From Chrysogorgia sp. JL179-B06 (Eukaryota > Cnidaria > Anthozoa > Scleralcyonacea > Chrysogorgiidae): a DNA stretch of 64,000 nucleotides. Below are positions 31,485 to 43,727 of the stretch, piece after piece. Location: NCBI GenBank assembly GCA_035772405.1, contig JAYKKM010000003.1, forward strand, positions 636,001 through 700,000. Direction: 5' to 3'. Each line of letters begins with the position of its first letter. Position 1 is the stretch's first letter. The notes below the pieces were generated by a model. It made no database searches. It was not told the DNA's origin and worked only from the letters and a program-made list of their open reading frames with translations. Made by a program: the position numbers and the translations under genes.

Positions 31485-32590
31485 AAAGCGGAAAGGCGAA
31501 GTGGGGAGGGAACGCCTGCACGAAAGACCCATGTTTTTGGATTTCCGCCCACATGAAGAACTGTCAAAAACAACCAATCAGCAACTAGCGGGCTTTCCTC
31601 AATGATTAAAACATTTCACTTCGGGCCGAATCGTGAAATATCCATGTCTGAAAATCCGTAAAAAGCTTGACTGCATCTGGTGGAAACAAGATTTATTTTG
31701 AAAATTTATTCAAGCAATCGTGTAGAGGTGGAAGCACAGAGTTGATTCTAGCTGAGGCTTGTGAATCAATCGGCTTTCATTGAATATTACCATGTCGCTC
31801 TTAATAGTGTCTATAATCAGGATGATCCACGATCGTGGAAAACCATCTGTCTTAAATGCAACACGGCACGTAATCTTAACTGTCTTCCAACTTGTTGTTG
31901 CTCATTTTATATTCTATGTATCTTTTATTAGTATTCGGGTGCACAGTAATTGGCGTAAGCTGTTGTGTATTTATATGTAATTATTATTACCTAGTCCTTT
32001 TGTGTACTGTAATTATTATTTGGCAAAGTTTAATAAAACATAAAACATTACTACGCAGTGAAACTTTCTCCGAGCGTTTAGCCGTAAGTCTCTTTATTCT
32101 GAAACGTCGAAGGAATTCTCCGAAGGCCCAGAGAGCATTGTTGAAACACCTGAAGACAAGGACAAGGTAGAAATCACAATAATATAGCTGCTTCCCCTGC
32201 CAACTGATAATCACGCGCTCGCACGAACGTCTGGTAACTCTACCAAATCCAAAATCAAACTCTTGCCAAATCCCGTTGGTAATACCATCATACCATCAGC
32301 AGCTCCCTCGTAGCAACTTTTTGTTCCTGTTTTAATTTAAAGCTACGATCAGCAATGAACTGAAGATCGGTTAAAGCTTCCGAAAGAAAATAATCTACCA
32401 ACACGGTTTTTCTAAAGTCGCCATTTTTAAATGTTTATTTCCTGACAGGAAACCCTGAATACTAATGAGTCGAGTTAGCCAATCAGAATTTAACGTCCTC
32501 TGGTGGACGTAGAAATCCAAAAACATAGGTCTTTCGTGCAGGCGTTCCATCCGCACTCACCCCTGTCGGACCCCTCCCCCAATCCCTAAA
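31485..32590. mobile_element. TIR element carrying a helicase fragment (copy 2)
   Basis: GGAACGCCTGCACGAAAGAC near 31509 and its inverse GTCTTTCGTGCAGGCGTTCC near 32530 define terminal inverted repeats matching over about 36 bp, continuing to the GGATTTC/GAAATCC blocks. The interior matches copy 1 (2937-3740) but has an additional block at about 31785-32045. That block ends with TTAATAAAACATAAAACA and looks like an inserted retroelement 3' end. It carries the helicase fragment described below. Length about 1.1 kb; superfamily unresolved. Confidence 0.65.
32214..32316 (-). pseudogene. Helicase motif I fragment (second copy)
   Basis: On the minus strand VMVLPTGFGKSLILDL and VELPDV are readable, the same segment as at 3374-3480. 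This copy lacks the bases encoding LAGKD and has a stop at that point. Two decayed copies within the same transposon background indicate that the fragment travels with the element. Confidence 0.5.
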
Positions 32591-34229
32591 CGCCTGCTTC
32601 GCAGGCTAACTTTTTAAAAAATAGTAAACACGTATCCAATATCTATTCAGCATTCTTTTTTTCTGTAAATCTAAAGTTTCTTTTGATAAACAACCTTCAA
32701 GAACAAAAGACCTGAGGATAAAAGTCTAGAAAGAGATTAAATGTCATACAACCGAAAATTCCGAGTGTTGACGGCTTTTAGAATTTAGTGGAAATTTTTC
32801 TGGTCATAAAGAACATCTCCGCTTTCATGGTTTTTTCCTTGTCCAGTCTCGTTTTTGAAGAGGGAAAATGCCGTTTGTATCACGACACGGGAAAAAGGAC
32901 TCCAGCTGACGCCATACTTATCGTATAAAACAAATTTGATTGGTCGTTGGACAAACTTGCGCCAACAATCCAAGGACCAGTAGTCACTACCAAGAAAAAT
33001 AGACTCCAGCTGACGCCATCCTTTTTGCGACACTTTCTGTAAGTGACTGGTATAGGGAGCAAGCAGTCCAAAAAATTAAAATTTCGAATCAAATCCCCTG
33101 GGTATACCCCCCCCCCCCTCCATGAAGCTTAACATTGATAGGTGCATAATTTACATGTTTCAAAAGCCTGAATATCTCTGGAACGAGACGACGTATTGAG
33201 AAACCGAGAAAGCCATTCTGTTTCCTTTTGAAAATACTTTTAGATAAAATCGAAATTGGATAGACGAATTTTTCATCTCAAGAGCACTTTAAGCCTGATA
33301 ATGAATATCCACGAATGTGGGAGCTGTTGTAATATCTATTAATGCGCATGCGTCACGCCGGTTAGGAATTGTTCAGAGTTTTAAGGTTTAAGGAGCATAT
33401 ATCATGTTCACAGAACTATGAAATTTTATCGTTGACAAGGACAAATACATTTAAAACACTTGATTTTATTTATACATAGTAAGCCGTATAATTAGTAAAA
33501 TGCTTCATTGCTCTTCTTTTATTATGCAAATTACTTTAAGTTCGCCTAAACTTCTAATTTCTAGATGGGGGTAAAATCGTTGACATAATGCAGAGAGAGA
33601 ACATTGGGATTTGATGAGGGTCAGAATTGAAGAGGGTCAGAGGTGATGAGGGTCAGAGGGTCTGCAATATATTCAATAATGCCGTTGGCCTCAGTAATTA
33701 TCTATTAAATAGTTATAAAATACAGTGTTCATATACATATAGTATTTTCATACATACAGTGTACTCTCGTGTACTTTGACTCTAATACACTCGAGTATTT
33801 GCTCATGAAGTACTTAGCTTTGCTCATGAAGTACTTAGCTTTGCTCATGAAGTACTTAGCTTTTAGCTCGTTGTAGAAGATTTAGCAGAGAAGACTTCAT
33901 AATCAGCCACCTTAAAGTTGATATCACCCATGAGTAATTTGTCGGCTCCATGTACTGCTTCTCCACCGTAACTATGTGGCATATTACAGTAGGAGTTTGT
34001 ATTCGTGTTGCACTCATCAGCTAGACAGAGGTCAGCACCACCACCAAAGGTAGGACCAAGACTATATATGAATCATAATAGTCAAACCAAATAATTGAAA
34101 GTGATTTATAGAATAAGTGGCATCCTACGCATGCTGTCATTGGTCAATTGCCATGTTTGCATAACGCTATACAAATACGGTAATAACGTCACAAATCACA
34201 ATATATTAAATGTGACTTGCAGCTTGGTT
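32591..34229. other. No gene seen
   Basis: At 32596-32614 CGCCTGCTTCGCAGGC is a short palindrome like Mutator-type ends. A C-homopolymer is at about 33106-33118. Around 33220-33292 sequence ending GAGCACTTTAA resembles a right half of a TTAA MITE. GATGAGGGTCAGA repeats three times near 33613-33660. A 21-bp tandem repeat is at 33800-33862. Confidence 0.5.
33800..33862. repeat. 21-bp tandem repeat, three copies
   Basis: GCTCATGAAGTACTTAGCTTT occurs three times in perfect tandem, the last copy running into TTAGCTCG. Confidence 0.95.
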
Positions 34230-34365
34230 ATTTCAATATGAAAGAAAATTGTTTGCTACTCAAGCTTAAAACGCTAAAAATGTTTCTGAACCCCAGACGG
34301 GAATCGAACCCGCAACCTTCATGATCTCCTGTTAGATGCTCTAGCCATTGAACTACCAAAAAAAA
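34230..34365 (-). mobile_element. tRNA-derived SINE fragment
   Basis: On the minus strand GTAGTTCAATGGCTAGAGCA (A box region) and GGTTGCGGGTTCGATTCCC (B box) are spaced as in a tRNA gene. The acceptor and anticodon stems do not pair well and the sequence continues about 70 bases into an unrelated AT-rich body, as expected for a SINE with a tRNA head. Confidence 0.6.
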
Positions 34366-34683
34366 TAAGATGGCTACTGATAAAGTAACAGTATACGTAT
34401 GTCGCATGTACATGGGCGCCGGAATCAATTCAGCTGAGTCTCGAAAACGGCAATTTCACCTTGCTTGGCAAACAAGCTAAAGGAAATTTTCATTTAATAG
34501 GAGAAGCCGTCAAACTATCTTTTTTATTTAATATCTACTAGAAATACGAATCCGCAATAATCCCCTCGCCCGCCTTTTCTATCCCCCCCCCCACCCCACG
34601 GGAATTTCCCCATCCATGGTGCCCAGACCGCGCACCGCGCACGCCGTGGCCGTGTATTTGTGTTTTGCAAAAATTCACAATTT

Positions 34684-35133
34684 GAACGTTATCTCGGCCA
34701 AAAGTTAACCGATTTAAACTCTAAAAACAGATTTGGAATTAGCGAGTCAACATACATAACATACGCGTTTACTATATTACGAGAACGTGAGCACTCTTCG
34801 TAAAAACGGTTTATGTACTTAGAAATTAGTCGACTATAAGCTGGTCACTTCGTCGTATATTATTTTGAACGTTATCTCGATCAATATTTAACCGTTTTCA
34901 ATTCTGAAAACAGATTTGGAATTAGCGAGTCAAAATACATAACATATGTGTCTACTATATTACGAGAACGTGAGCACCCTTCGTAAAAATGGTTTATGTA
35001 CTTAGAAATTAGTCGGCTTGGTCGGCTATAAGCCGGTCACTTCGTCGTATATTATTTTGAATATCTCGATCAATATATAACCGTTTGCAATTCTGAAAAC
35101 AGATTTGGAATTAGCGAGTCAAAATACATACTC
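34684..35133. repeat. Satellite-like tandem repeat, about 2.4 copies of a 183-192-bp unit
   Basis: Units begin at 34684, 34867 and 35059. Each has TTATCTCG or ATATCTCG, ACAGATTTGGAATTAGCGAG, TATTACGAGAACGTGAGCAC and TCACTTCGTCGTATATTATT. Copies differ by about 10% and by a small insertion in the second. Nucleosome-scale units like this are typical of satellites, but only two full copies are present. Confidence 0.9.
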
Positions 35134-35321
35134 GGACTCGGTTTGAAAAAAACCCTTTGAATCATGTGACGGTTCAATAATATTAATTCAAATGCTGAGT
35201 ATCTAGTTACCAGGACCAAGCCGATTTGTCAAAGTGACAGGAGAAAAAAGTCAAGAAACTAGTATTTTTGAAGGAAATGCTGTTCCTAAGAGTGGGAAAA
35301 TGTATATTTATACTAAAACAA

Positions 35322-35425
35322 TTATTCACCTCAGGCTCAGTGAATATCGGTGAATAAAAACCTCGACTTCGTCTCGGTTTTTATTCACCGATATTCACCT
35401 CGCCTTCGGCGAATAATTGTTAAAT
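35322..35425. repeat. 100-bp hairpin
   Basis: GTGAATATCGGTGAATAAAA ACC pairs perfectly with GGTTTTTATTCACCGATATTCAC around a 13-base loop; outer arms ACAATTATTC and GAATAATTGT also pair. It is probably a minimal fold-back MITE. No TSD was resolved. Confidence 0.75.
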
Positions 35426-36111
35426 AATATTTCACAAATAGAAAATGCTTGCGTCAGTTGCGTGCCTCTGTGCAACCAAATTATGCAACCTATATTTCGT
35501 AAATTGTCGACCACAACAACCAGCGACGACTACAGACGATTAGTTCGGGCTTGTTCCTCCTCATTTGTAATTCCTCATCACGCATCTCGCTCGTAAATTT
35601 AAATGTTGTTGCTTTCCGAATTTGGGCAGTATATATTTTAACTTAGAGTGATTAAATAAATTTAAAACGATGTATAAGATACTGTAATGGTACCAAAGGG
35701 CACACGGCTGCCCCCGCCTGCCGCAGAGCAGCGGCTATACCCCCGTGGCTCCAGGGTCCCTGCGCATGTGTGAACTAGTACAACTAGCTCTGCCATCTGA
35801 GTTCTGGTCGCATCTTTTTTTGTTTATTGTTATTGTCCAGTGTTTATTTTATAAGTAATAGATAAAATATGAGCGGCCGATCTGTATGGGCATTTGTAAA
35901 ATTCATTAATAATTCATAAAGAAAATTCAAAAGAAATTATTATTTATAATCAGCATCTTTAATAATCCAGGATAAAACATTGATTAATAAAACATCAATG
36001 TTTTATCAAAGTTAACTTGCTCAAATTGAGCTTTTTCGGGGTTATAATTATTTGTTTGTACCGTTTCTACAACTTCCAAACAAAGTATGTATTATACATT
36101 CTAATTATTAT
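35426..36111. other. No gene seen
   Basis: AT-rich DNA except a GC-rich block at about 35696-35765 (GCCCCCGCCTGCCGCAGAGC). It may be a transposon end; nothing else supports that. Confidence 0.45.
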
Positions 36112-36115
36112 TCTA

Positions 36116-36154
<39 letters not shown>
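36105..36154. repeat. (ATT)n microsatellite at the 5' side of RLE LINE copy A
   Basis: About fourteen ATT units directly precede the truncated LINE coding sequence. The same repeat ends both RLE LINE copies (38079-38105 and 41842-41872). Confidence 0.92.
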
Positions 36155-36156
<2 letters not shown>

Positions 36157-38077
36157 ACAACGATCTCTCGTCATAACATTACTAGACCTAAAAAACGCAT
36201 CATAACCTTATTCACGAAGTCCTTGATTTTCACCATATCCCTGATCACATAAAGAATCTCATTAGTAGCCTCTATACCGATTTCAAAACTTCCATCATCA
36301 CAGATGAATTCAACACCCCATTCATCACTGTTGACCGAGGTGTGCTCCAAGGCGATTCTCTCAGTCCTCTCTTGTTCAATATGTCGTTCAATACTTTTAT
36401 TCAACACATCAAGTCTGAAAAATACGGTCAACTTGGCTTCCGGAAACCAAACGATAGTACTACCTTATTCAACCCAATCCACTGGTTACAATTTGCAGAC
36501 GACGCTGCCGTTATCAGTGGTCAAGAAAAAGAAAATCAAATGCTTCTCAATCGCATTACGATCTGGTGTCAGTGGGCCAACATGATTATACGTGTGGATA
36601 AATGTTCAACATTTGGCATTAAAAAGGATTCAACAAAATCGGTCCAATATCTCCCCAAACTGTTTGTAAATATCCATCTCGTACCACGTGTTGAAAATGG
36701 GAAATCGTTTCGTTACCTAGGCCGCTACTTTGACTTTAATATGTCCGAAGAAAATCACAAATCTGAGCTACACGACACACTAACCGACATCATGAATGAA
36801 ATTGACGAACTGCCATTACATCCAAAAAATAAAATTATGTTGTACAGCCGCTATACGCACTTGCAAAAATCTCTTGGCACTTCACTGTTTCTGACATAGG
36901 TAAAACCTGGGTGAATGAAAAACTAGATGGTATTGCGTCGAAATATATACGGAAATGGCTTGAACTTCCCATCTCAGCAACACTTAGCAACGTCCTACTT
37001 CCTCGCAGTAAGTACGGTCTAAATATCATTCTCCCTTCAACGAAATTTCTTCAATGCCAAACTGTTTCGCGAAAAGCTTTAAAATTATCACCAAATGAAG
37101 AAATTAGAAACCTATGGACTGTCACAAGTAATCACAAGAATGTGCAATACGACAAGTACAAAAACACAAAGGACGTACTAAAACACTTTCAGAAAAGAAC
37201 ACGAAGAAAGGCTTCAACATCACCTTATTTCACAAGGTTCATTCTTTTCCAACATCATTAAATATTCGACTCTCTCGTTCAACTCCACATGGTCCTCAGT
37301 CCAAAGCAAACTCCCTAAGAACATATTTAACTTCACCATCCGATACATAAACAACACGCTTCCGACTCGCAAAAACCTTGTGAAATGGGGAATATCACCT
37401 ACATCTGACTGTTCATTCTGCTTGCAACCTGAGACCCTACTTCACGTCATTGCTGGTTGCCAAACATACCTAAACGAAGGGCGGTTTACTTGGCGACATG
37501 ACTCTGTTTTAAATTTTATTGCCTCATCACTCAACTCCGTACAAAATTATAGCCTCTACGCTGACATACCTGGCTACATCAGCCCATCTGTTCTCACCGG
37601 AGATAGATTACGCCCCGATCTTTTGGTAACAATCGAAAACAAATGTATATATATTCTCGAACTCACAGTCGGATTTGAATCCAATCTACTCAATAATGCC
37701 ACCCGTAAGAGACAGAAGTATCAGGAACTAATTACGGAACAGAACAACAATTATGAACAAGTTAAATTTGTGAATCTGTCCATCAGCTCACTCGGAGTCT
37801 TCAGTCAACCATCATTAGAATTTATTGAAATGCTGAAAGATCTCAAATTTGACGAACGTTGCCGAAAGTACTTCATGAAAAGAATAATTAACATTTGTAT
37901 AAGAACCTCATACTATATTTTCTGTAAACGTAACAAAACCTGGGACAACCCAACACTAATGCAAAACTAATATTATATATCATATATATCGTTAATTCAA
38001 GTAGACATTGGTGAACTACCTGTAAAAGAGAGGTTTATCATTGTAGTATATATCAATTATGAATAAATAAAGTTTAC

Positions 38078-38105
<28 letters not shown>
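36155..38105 (+). mobile_element. 5'-truncated RLE-type LINE (copy A)
   Basis: The sequence begins inside the RT (QRSLVITLLDLKNAS at 36156) immediately after (ATT)n and ends in (ATT)n at 38079-38105 after AATAAATAAAGTTTACATT. The coding region is broken into at least three frames. The family is the same as copy B (36-41 kb pair), as shown by shared motifs such as LQGDSLSPLLFNM, RVDKCSTFGIK and GRFTWRHDS. Insertion next to ATT repeats recalls site-preferring RLE LINEs of the R4/Dong type. Confidence 0.82.
36156..37970 (+). pseudogene. RLE-type LINE protein, truncated and frameshifted (copy A)
   Basis: Pieces: 36156-36341 and 36342-36899 (RT: GVLQGDSLSPLLFNM, WLQFADDAAVIS with the catalytic FADD), 36911-37261 (thumb region), 37380-37970 (C-terminus). 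The last piece has a CCHC-type knuckle, CSFCLQPETLLHVIAGC, and then RPDLLVTIENKCIYILEL. The latter is the RPD...E core of the restriction-enzyme-like endonuclease that nicks target DNA. Order RT, CCHC, RLE is diagnostic of R2/R4/NeSL-group LINEs. Frameshifts near 36900 and 37260 inactivate it. Confidence 0.85.
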
Positions 38106-38108
<3 letters not shown>

Positions 38109-38109
38109 T

Positions 38110-41100
38110 AGGCAACTGTCTTCTTCCGTCTTATTTGTTTTTTGTTTGTATATTACTGTGTTTTATCTACTATCTATCTATCACTCTACAATTAATTGGC
38201 ATTTAAAGCAAAAGTCTGTTTATACTGGTCTGGCTCGACCCATCGCAGGACAGCAGTTTTACTATTCGAAGACGTGGACGGTGTCTAGGAAAGGACCTAA
38301 ATACAAAATGAAAGGCGATCGCTGGTGTTGGATGCTTGTTCTGCTGTTGGTTATGATGCTTACTAACTCGGAAGGTACTATATGTGATTACTGTGGAAAA
38401 GATTTTGTCGTTTTGGGGCGACATGTTTGGCGCTGTAAAGCTCGCGTGTTTATTGATCCGTTCCCTGCCTCACCTAGCAACACCTTAGTTACCTCCCACG
38501 AGAGATCAAACCTTGTCAATTCAGCTGAACGATCATCAGTTAACTTAAATAATGAGTACGAAGTAAATCAACCAGAAGCTCATACGATTAACTATGATCT
38601 TGAAGTTCAGAACGAAGTGCTCGGATGGTTTTCATGATATGCATGTTGAATGTCACTGCGGAAAGAAATGCAAAGGCCTTAGAGGTCTCCGTGCACATCG
38701 TAGATTCTGTCACATTAGTTTTAATCCTGATCTGAATTTATTATTTTCCGAAGACCCAATTCCATTGCCTTCATCGGCGCAATCGGATAATGATGAGAGT
38801 ACGGACAACACTGAATGCCTAGATCAAAATCATTTACCTCAAAAGAAAATCGCTAAACTCGGTATTAAACTTCCTAAAACATCGGCTGAATGGTATAATG
38901 CTAATGAATATTTTAAGTCAACACTGAATTTTAACAATGAATTATCGGATGTTAATGTCGAAATAGACCTCTTACAAGACCAAATTTATAACTATTTTAA
39001 GTCAGCTTTCGGAACGTGCGGCAATGATGAGGAAAACCGAAATGGTTGGTCGGAATTTCAATGCAAATATAACCATCTTTCTCGACGCCAACTCAAATAT
39101 CATCTAAACGAACTAAAGAACCTACACTGCGACGAGGCAACGAATGAAATCCGATACATCAGTAAACTGCTAAGATTAAAATACAGTAAAAGAACATACC
39201 GCATACTTTCTGAAAAAACCCACGACGACCGTATTCAAGAAAATTTCTGGAAATATTGTAAGGAAATCTTTGAGGACGAGAATACTGTCCTTCCTGACTT
39301 TGACGAAGAAACCTGCACTAACTTTTTCCGATCACAGTTAAAATCAAATACTGGGCATAGAAACTTTGATATACCTCAATGGATGAAAAAATTAGATGAA
39401 CCTTCTAACCCTTTCAATATTTCACCACCATCCTATCAAGAAATTTCAAATATAATTAAAAGAATGAAGTCTGGCTCTTCCGCTTGTCCATATGACCAAA
39501 TCAGCATATTGATATTAAAACGGTATCCAATTCTTCGAACTGCACTACATCGAATCTTAACGCATTGCTGGGAACGGAAACTTGTTCCCAAAATTTGGAA
39601 ATATGGTTTCACGATTTTAATCCATAAGAAAGATAGTCCACAAATCCCATCAAACTTTCGACCGATAACTCTACAACCAGTCCTTGGTAAAATATATTCA
39701 TCATTAATCCGAAATCGTTTATACTCATTTATGACGAACAACAACTACATAGAAACTAAAATTCAGAAGGGATTCTGGAAGGTGTGTCTGGCACGATCGA
39801 GCACACAGAGTTGCTCACGCATATTATAAATCATGCAAGAAACAATCAACGACATCTTGTAGTCACTCTTCTAGATTTAAAAAAATGCGTTTGGCGAAGT
39901 TGACCATCTCCTTCTTAAGACTGTGTTAGACTACCACCATGTTTCCAATGATGTGATAAATCTTGTCCAGAATCTGTACGATAACTATACCATTTCCATT
40001 GGAACAAAAACGTTTATTACCAACCCAATCAGAGTAGGGAAAGGAGTTCTACAAGGTGATTGTCTCTCTCCGCTCCTGTTCAATATGTGTATAAATACTC
40101 TTATAAAATGTATAGAAGACGAACGCGTTAGATCAATTGGATATTGTTATTGCGACTATTTGCAACCTAGACACTGGTTCCAATTTGCAGATGACACAGC
40201 AATGGTTACCACATCGGAGGAAGATAACCAAGCACTGCTTAATGTCTTCACTAAATGGTGTCATTGGTCAGGATTCCACATTAGGGTTGACAAATGCTCC
40301 ACATTCGGAATTAAACACAACGGGAAAAAAGCAACGCAATTCAAACCATATTTAAAAGTAAATAATCAAATGATTCCAGCTGTTGAAATAAATGAATCAT
40401 TTAAGTACCTATAGGAAAGAAATTTAATTACAAAATGGAAACGGATGGAATTGAAAAAGAATTAGAACTGGAACTAACGGACTACTTAGATAAAATTCAC
40501 ATGAGATTACCTCTCCACCCAAGAAATAAAATACTGATTACTACCAAATATGTGTATAGTAAACTGCGTTGGCGTTTATCTATATATAAGCTCTCGGAGA
40601 CTTGGGTCGTCCAACACCTGGATGACAAGATTATAAACTATGTCAAGCGTTGGCTACATTTCCATCAAGGGGCAAACCTTACACATTTAAAACTTGCTAT
40701 CAGCAAATTTGGTTTTGGTTCAGCTGGTTTCCGACGTTTTTAAATTCTGCAAGCTTTCCATCAGACAAATCCTTTCAAAATCCATCAACGACGAAATTAA
40801 AACCCTCTTCAACCTCACAAAATTGAATAATGTGCGAACAGACGCTATAATTACTAGCAACAATGGCAATCCTAAAGCAATTCTCACACGACAAATCGAA
40901 AACAACGTAGTGGAACATCTCTCAACCCTAAAGGAACAGAACACGATTATGAAGCACATCAAACAAGTATCTACATCCAAATTGATAACGATGTGGCATA
41001 ACATCTGTAGCCAAATGCCGAAGAATATATTCATTTTTGTAAGACGAGCTTTGATATTTAGTCTGCCAAATAATTCAAACCTTTATCGATGGAGGAAAAT

Positions 41101-41840
41101 AGAGTCTGCATCCTGTATTTTGTGCACTTCCAACAAACAAACACAACTCCATATGCTATCTAACTGTCCTGTATCTGTAGCTGAAGGCCGATATACCTGG
41201 CGACATGACTCTATACTTTATACATTGCTTCAATATTTATGTCAACTAAAGAATTATGGATTCAATATTTATGGCGATCTTGAGGGTTATTGCAAGACTA
41301 GTGAACTTTTTCACTCCTTCCGTCCCGACATCGTGTTGGTAAAAGATGACACCATCTACATTTTAGAATTGACGTGCTGCTTTGAAACCAATACCGAAAA
41401 GAGTAGAAACTTTAAAATGAATAAGTACATAGATATTAAGAATGATTGCACGAGAAGATTTAGACATTTTAAAAAGATTTTTATTGAAATAACATCACTT
41501 GGTCTAGTCACAACTCATATCGAAAACTTGAACAGTATTTTTAAAGAAACTGATATTAACTATAAGAGGATGATCGCTATGAGAGCTTCATTTTATATCT
41601 ATATACGCCGTAATAAACACTGGACATATCCGCCTTTCTTAAAGTTTTATTAGCAACGTTTTATTGTTTTATTTAGTCAGTATAAAGTTTTATTGTAAAT
41701 ATAGTTTAACTTCTTCAATATGTTGCCTGTTTATCTCTGTGGATTGCCCTACGTTTACGTATGGAGAGAAACACAGAGTTGATTTATTCTTAAGATTATT
41801 TTGTAATATTGCTTCAATCGATTTTCTGAAATAAAGTTTC

Positions 41841-41872
<32 letters not shown>
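38110..41872 (+). mobile_element. Near full-length RLE-type LINE (copy B)
   Basis: It starts directly after the (ATT)n tail of copy A and ends in its own (ATT)n at 41842-41872 after AATAAAGTTTCC. It contains N-terminal zinc-finger sequence, RT, CCHC and RLE domains in order, about 3.75 kb. Two copies of the family lie head to tail with microsatellite junctions, suggesting repeated insertion into ATT repeats. Confidence 0.82.
38306..41653 (+). pseudogene. RLE-type LINE protein with zinc fingers, RT and endonuclease; several frameshifts (copy B)
   Basis: Likely start at the ATG 38306. Frame pieces are 38306-38637, 38594-39829, 39923-40414, 40435-40743 and 40694-41653. Features in order: a C2HC/C2H2-like finger (CDYCGKDFVVLGRHVWRC), a second finger (CHCGKKCKGLRGLRAHRRFC), the RT fingers (SNFRPITLQPVLGKIY), GVLQGDCLSPLLFNM and FQFADDTAMV (catalytic), then CILCTSNKQTQLHMLSNC (CCHC) and FRPDIVLVKDDTIYILEL (RLE). 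Visible breaks include a lost base at about 39770, an extra A in an A-run at about 39886 and a disturbance at about 40412. The fingers should bind target DNA and RLE should nick it. Not functional as it stands. Confidence 0.85.
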
Positions 41873-41874
<2 letters not shown>

Positions 41875-42024
41875 ATGTTTACAGAGGGGACCACACTCAT
41901 CATAGATGATTTTCAGGAAGGCCCTCAAACTAACAAAAAGTAACTATTAAATACAAAGAATCAAAAGTTAGAAAATCAAAGTAGTTAAATACAGAAAATC
42001 CAAATTTAAAAAGCTGTAACTTAA

Positions 42025-42325
42025 AGGGGCTATGTCACGATCTGCCTGGTTACTCAGCTAAGCGTACTTTTTGATTTTTGATTCGGAATCCAAAATCAAA
42101 GCGAAGCGAAAGCTCAACGATTTATTCGATTAGTATTTGTTATTTTCATGTTGGTGGGTTATTTTTGGACGAGTTATAAGTAAAGCGTAATGACAATTTA
42201 ATGTCCAATCGTGGTGGGAAACGAGAAGGAGCTGCAAGGACACGATTGCCGTATGCTATCTTGAACAAAAAATCAACAAGTACGCTTAGCTGAGTAACCA
42301 GGCAAATCGTGACATAGCCGCCCCT
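42025..42325. mobile_element. 301-bp TTAA-flanked MITE
   Basis: TTAA at 42021-42024 and 42326-42329. Left end AGGGGCTATGTCACGATCTG and right end inverted AGGGGCGGCTATGTCACGAT, with arms continuing through CCTGGTTACTCAGCTAAGCG. Only TTAA and the first bases resemble the AGTGC family, so it is a separate family that shares the target. Confidence 0.82.
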
Positions 42326-43295
42326 TTAAATTTTGATTTGAATTGACTAAGTAGATTCCCTAATGCCTTTATCAAGTTTGTTCCAACTATCGGAGCATTG
42401 GAATGAAGTTCATCAATAATCATTAATCAGTTCATCATTAATCATTTTACAAGTTCGTTAAAGAGTGAGTGTCAACCGTGACGCATTGCACGCTCGGTCG
42501 GCCATTTTTCGAAGCACGAAATTCCCTTAGTGAACTGTATCCGTAAATATCTTGTCAATCCTTGACATAAATTATTAATTTTGTCTTTTAATTGAAAGAA
42601 GACATACCTTAGAAAGTAATTATTTCTATATTTTTCACAAAACTCGACGTTTTCTTGACTTTCGTTTCGAATTATGTCAGCCTTGACTGACGCGAAGCGT
42701 GCAAGACCAAGTGACGAGGTTCAAACCAAAAAATCAGGTTCCGAATCGACGTATTTGGATTGTGGATGAATAAGAAAGCCTCTATAGGGTTTCTGAGAAG
42801 ACTCGGCGAATTTCCGAAGTATTTACCACGTCAACTTGGCAACGAAGCACTTCAAAACACTTCGTTATCGTACGAAAAGATAAACACAAACGCGCAATGC
42901 ACGACGGTTGACACTAACTCTTTAAAACATTCGCGGTCGATATTTATGGGCAGCTACAACTGCCCATAAACATCGGCCGCTCATGTTTTAACTACTACTT
43001 ACAGTCGCGTTGGGCTGTCAATTAATTACCTGTTATGATGAAGTGTCGCATATTTCGGTCGTAAGATGTCAAACTTTGTTGGCTGAATACCATCTGAGTT
43101 AACAAGGGTGAACAGAAATGTTCTATATTAACAAACAAACAGATTAAGCAGAACTGTTTGAAAAGAAAGTTAAGCACTGGTATAATCAGGTAGATACGTG
43201 TAAAATTTAAGCACGGACATAGTCAGGCAGTTTGCTTAAAATTTAAACAACGACAGTCAGGTTTGTGCTTAAAATTTAAGCACTCACACCATAGT
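42326..43295. other. No gene seen
   Basis: Contains a repeated local theme (TTAAGCAC / AAAATTTAAGCA) at about 43165-43285. The 70-codon frame at 42760-42969 has no motif. A palindromic pair TATTTATGGGCAGCTACAAC / TGCCCATAAACATCGGCC lies near 42940-42976. Confidence 0.5.
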
Positions 43296-43575
43296 CAATC
43301 GAGATATGGTCTGGAAACTCAGCAAACTTCAAAGCGACTATAATGAGCTACGTTTTGATGTTGAACCGTACCTTACACCGTGCACATCCTTTGTTTTAGG
43401 TTTATTAATATTTAAACAACACGGTTGAGCGATTAAACCCAAACGATTCTATTGGATGATTGCTTCATTATACTAAAATACAATAGGTTCAGTGATCGTG
43501 CACCGTGCACAAAATTGCATAAAGACGAACAAAAAGATAGAACAAAGACTTTAGCTGAGTTTCCAGACCATAGAA
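43296..43575. mobile_element. MITE with TATGGTCTGGAAACTCAGC ends
   Basis: TATGGTCTGGAAACTCAGC at about 43304 and GCTGAGTTTCCAGACCATA at about 43555 form inverted ends; inside, CACCGTGCAC and GTGCACCGTGCAC also pair. A half copy, inverted, is at 12898-13060. No TSD was fixed. Confidence 0.6.
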
Positions 43576-43727
43576 TGTTGGCATAAAATTTAAGTAATGA
43601 CATACTCAAGATTTGTGATTTAAACAACGACATATTCTCGCCGTTTAAATTTCCACCAAAAGATGACAAACAGTGTCAATTAATTGGAAAGTCTCAATTG
43701 AAATCAGTTCATTACTATAATGATTAA

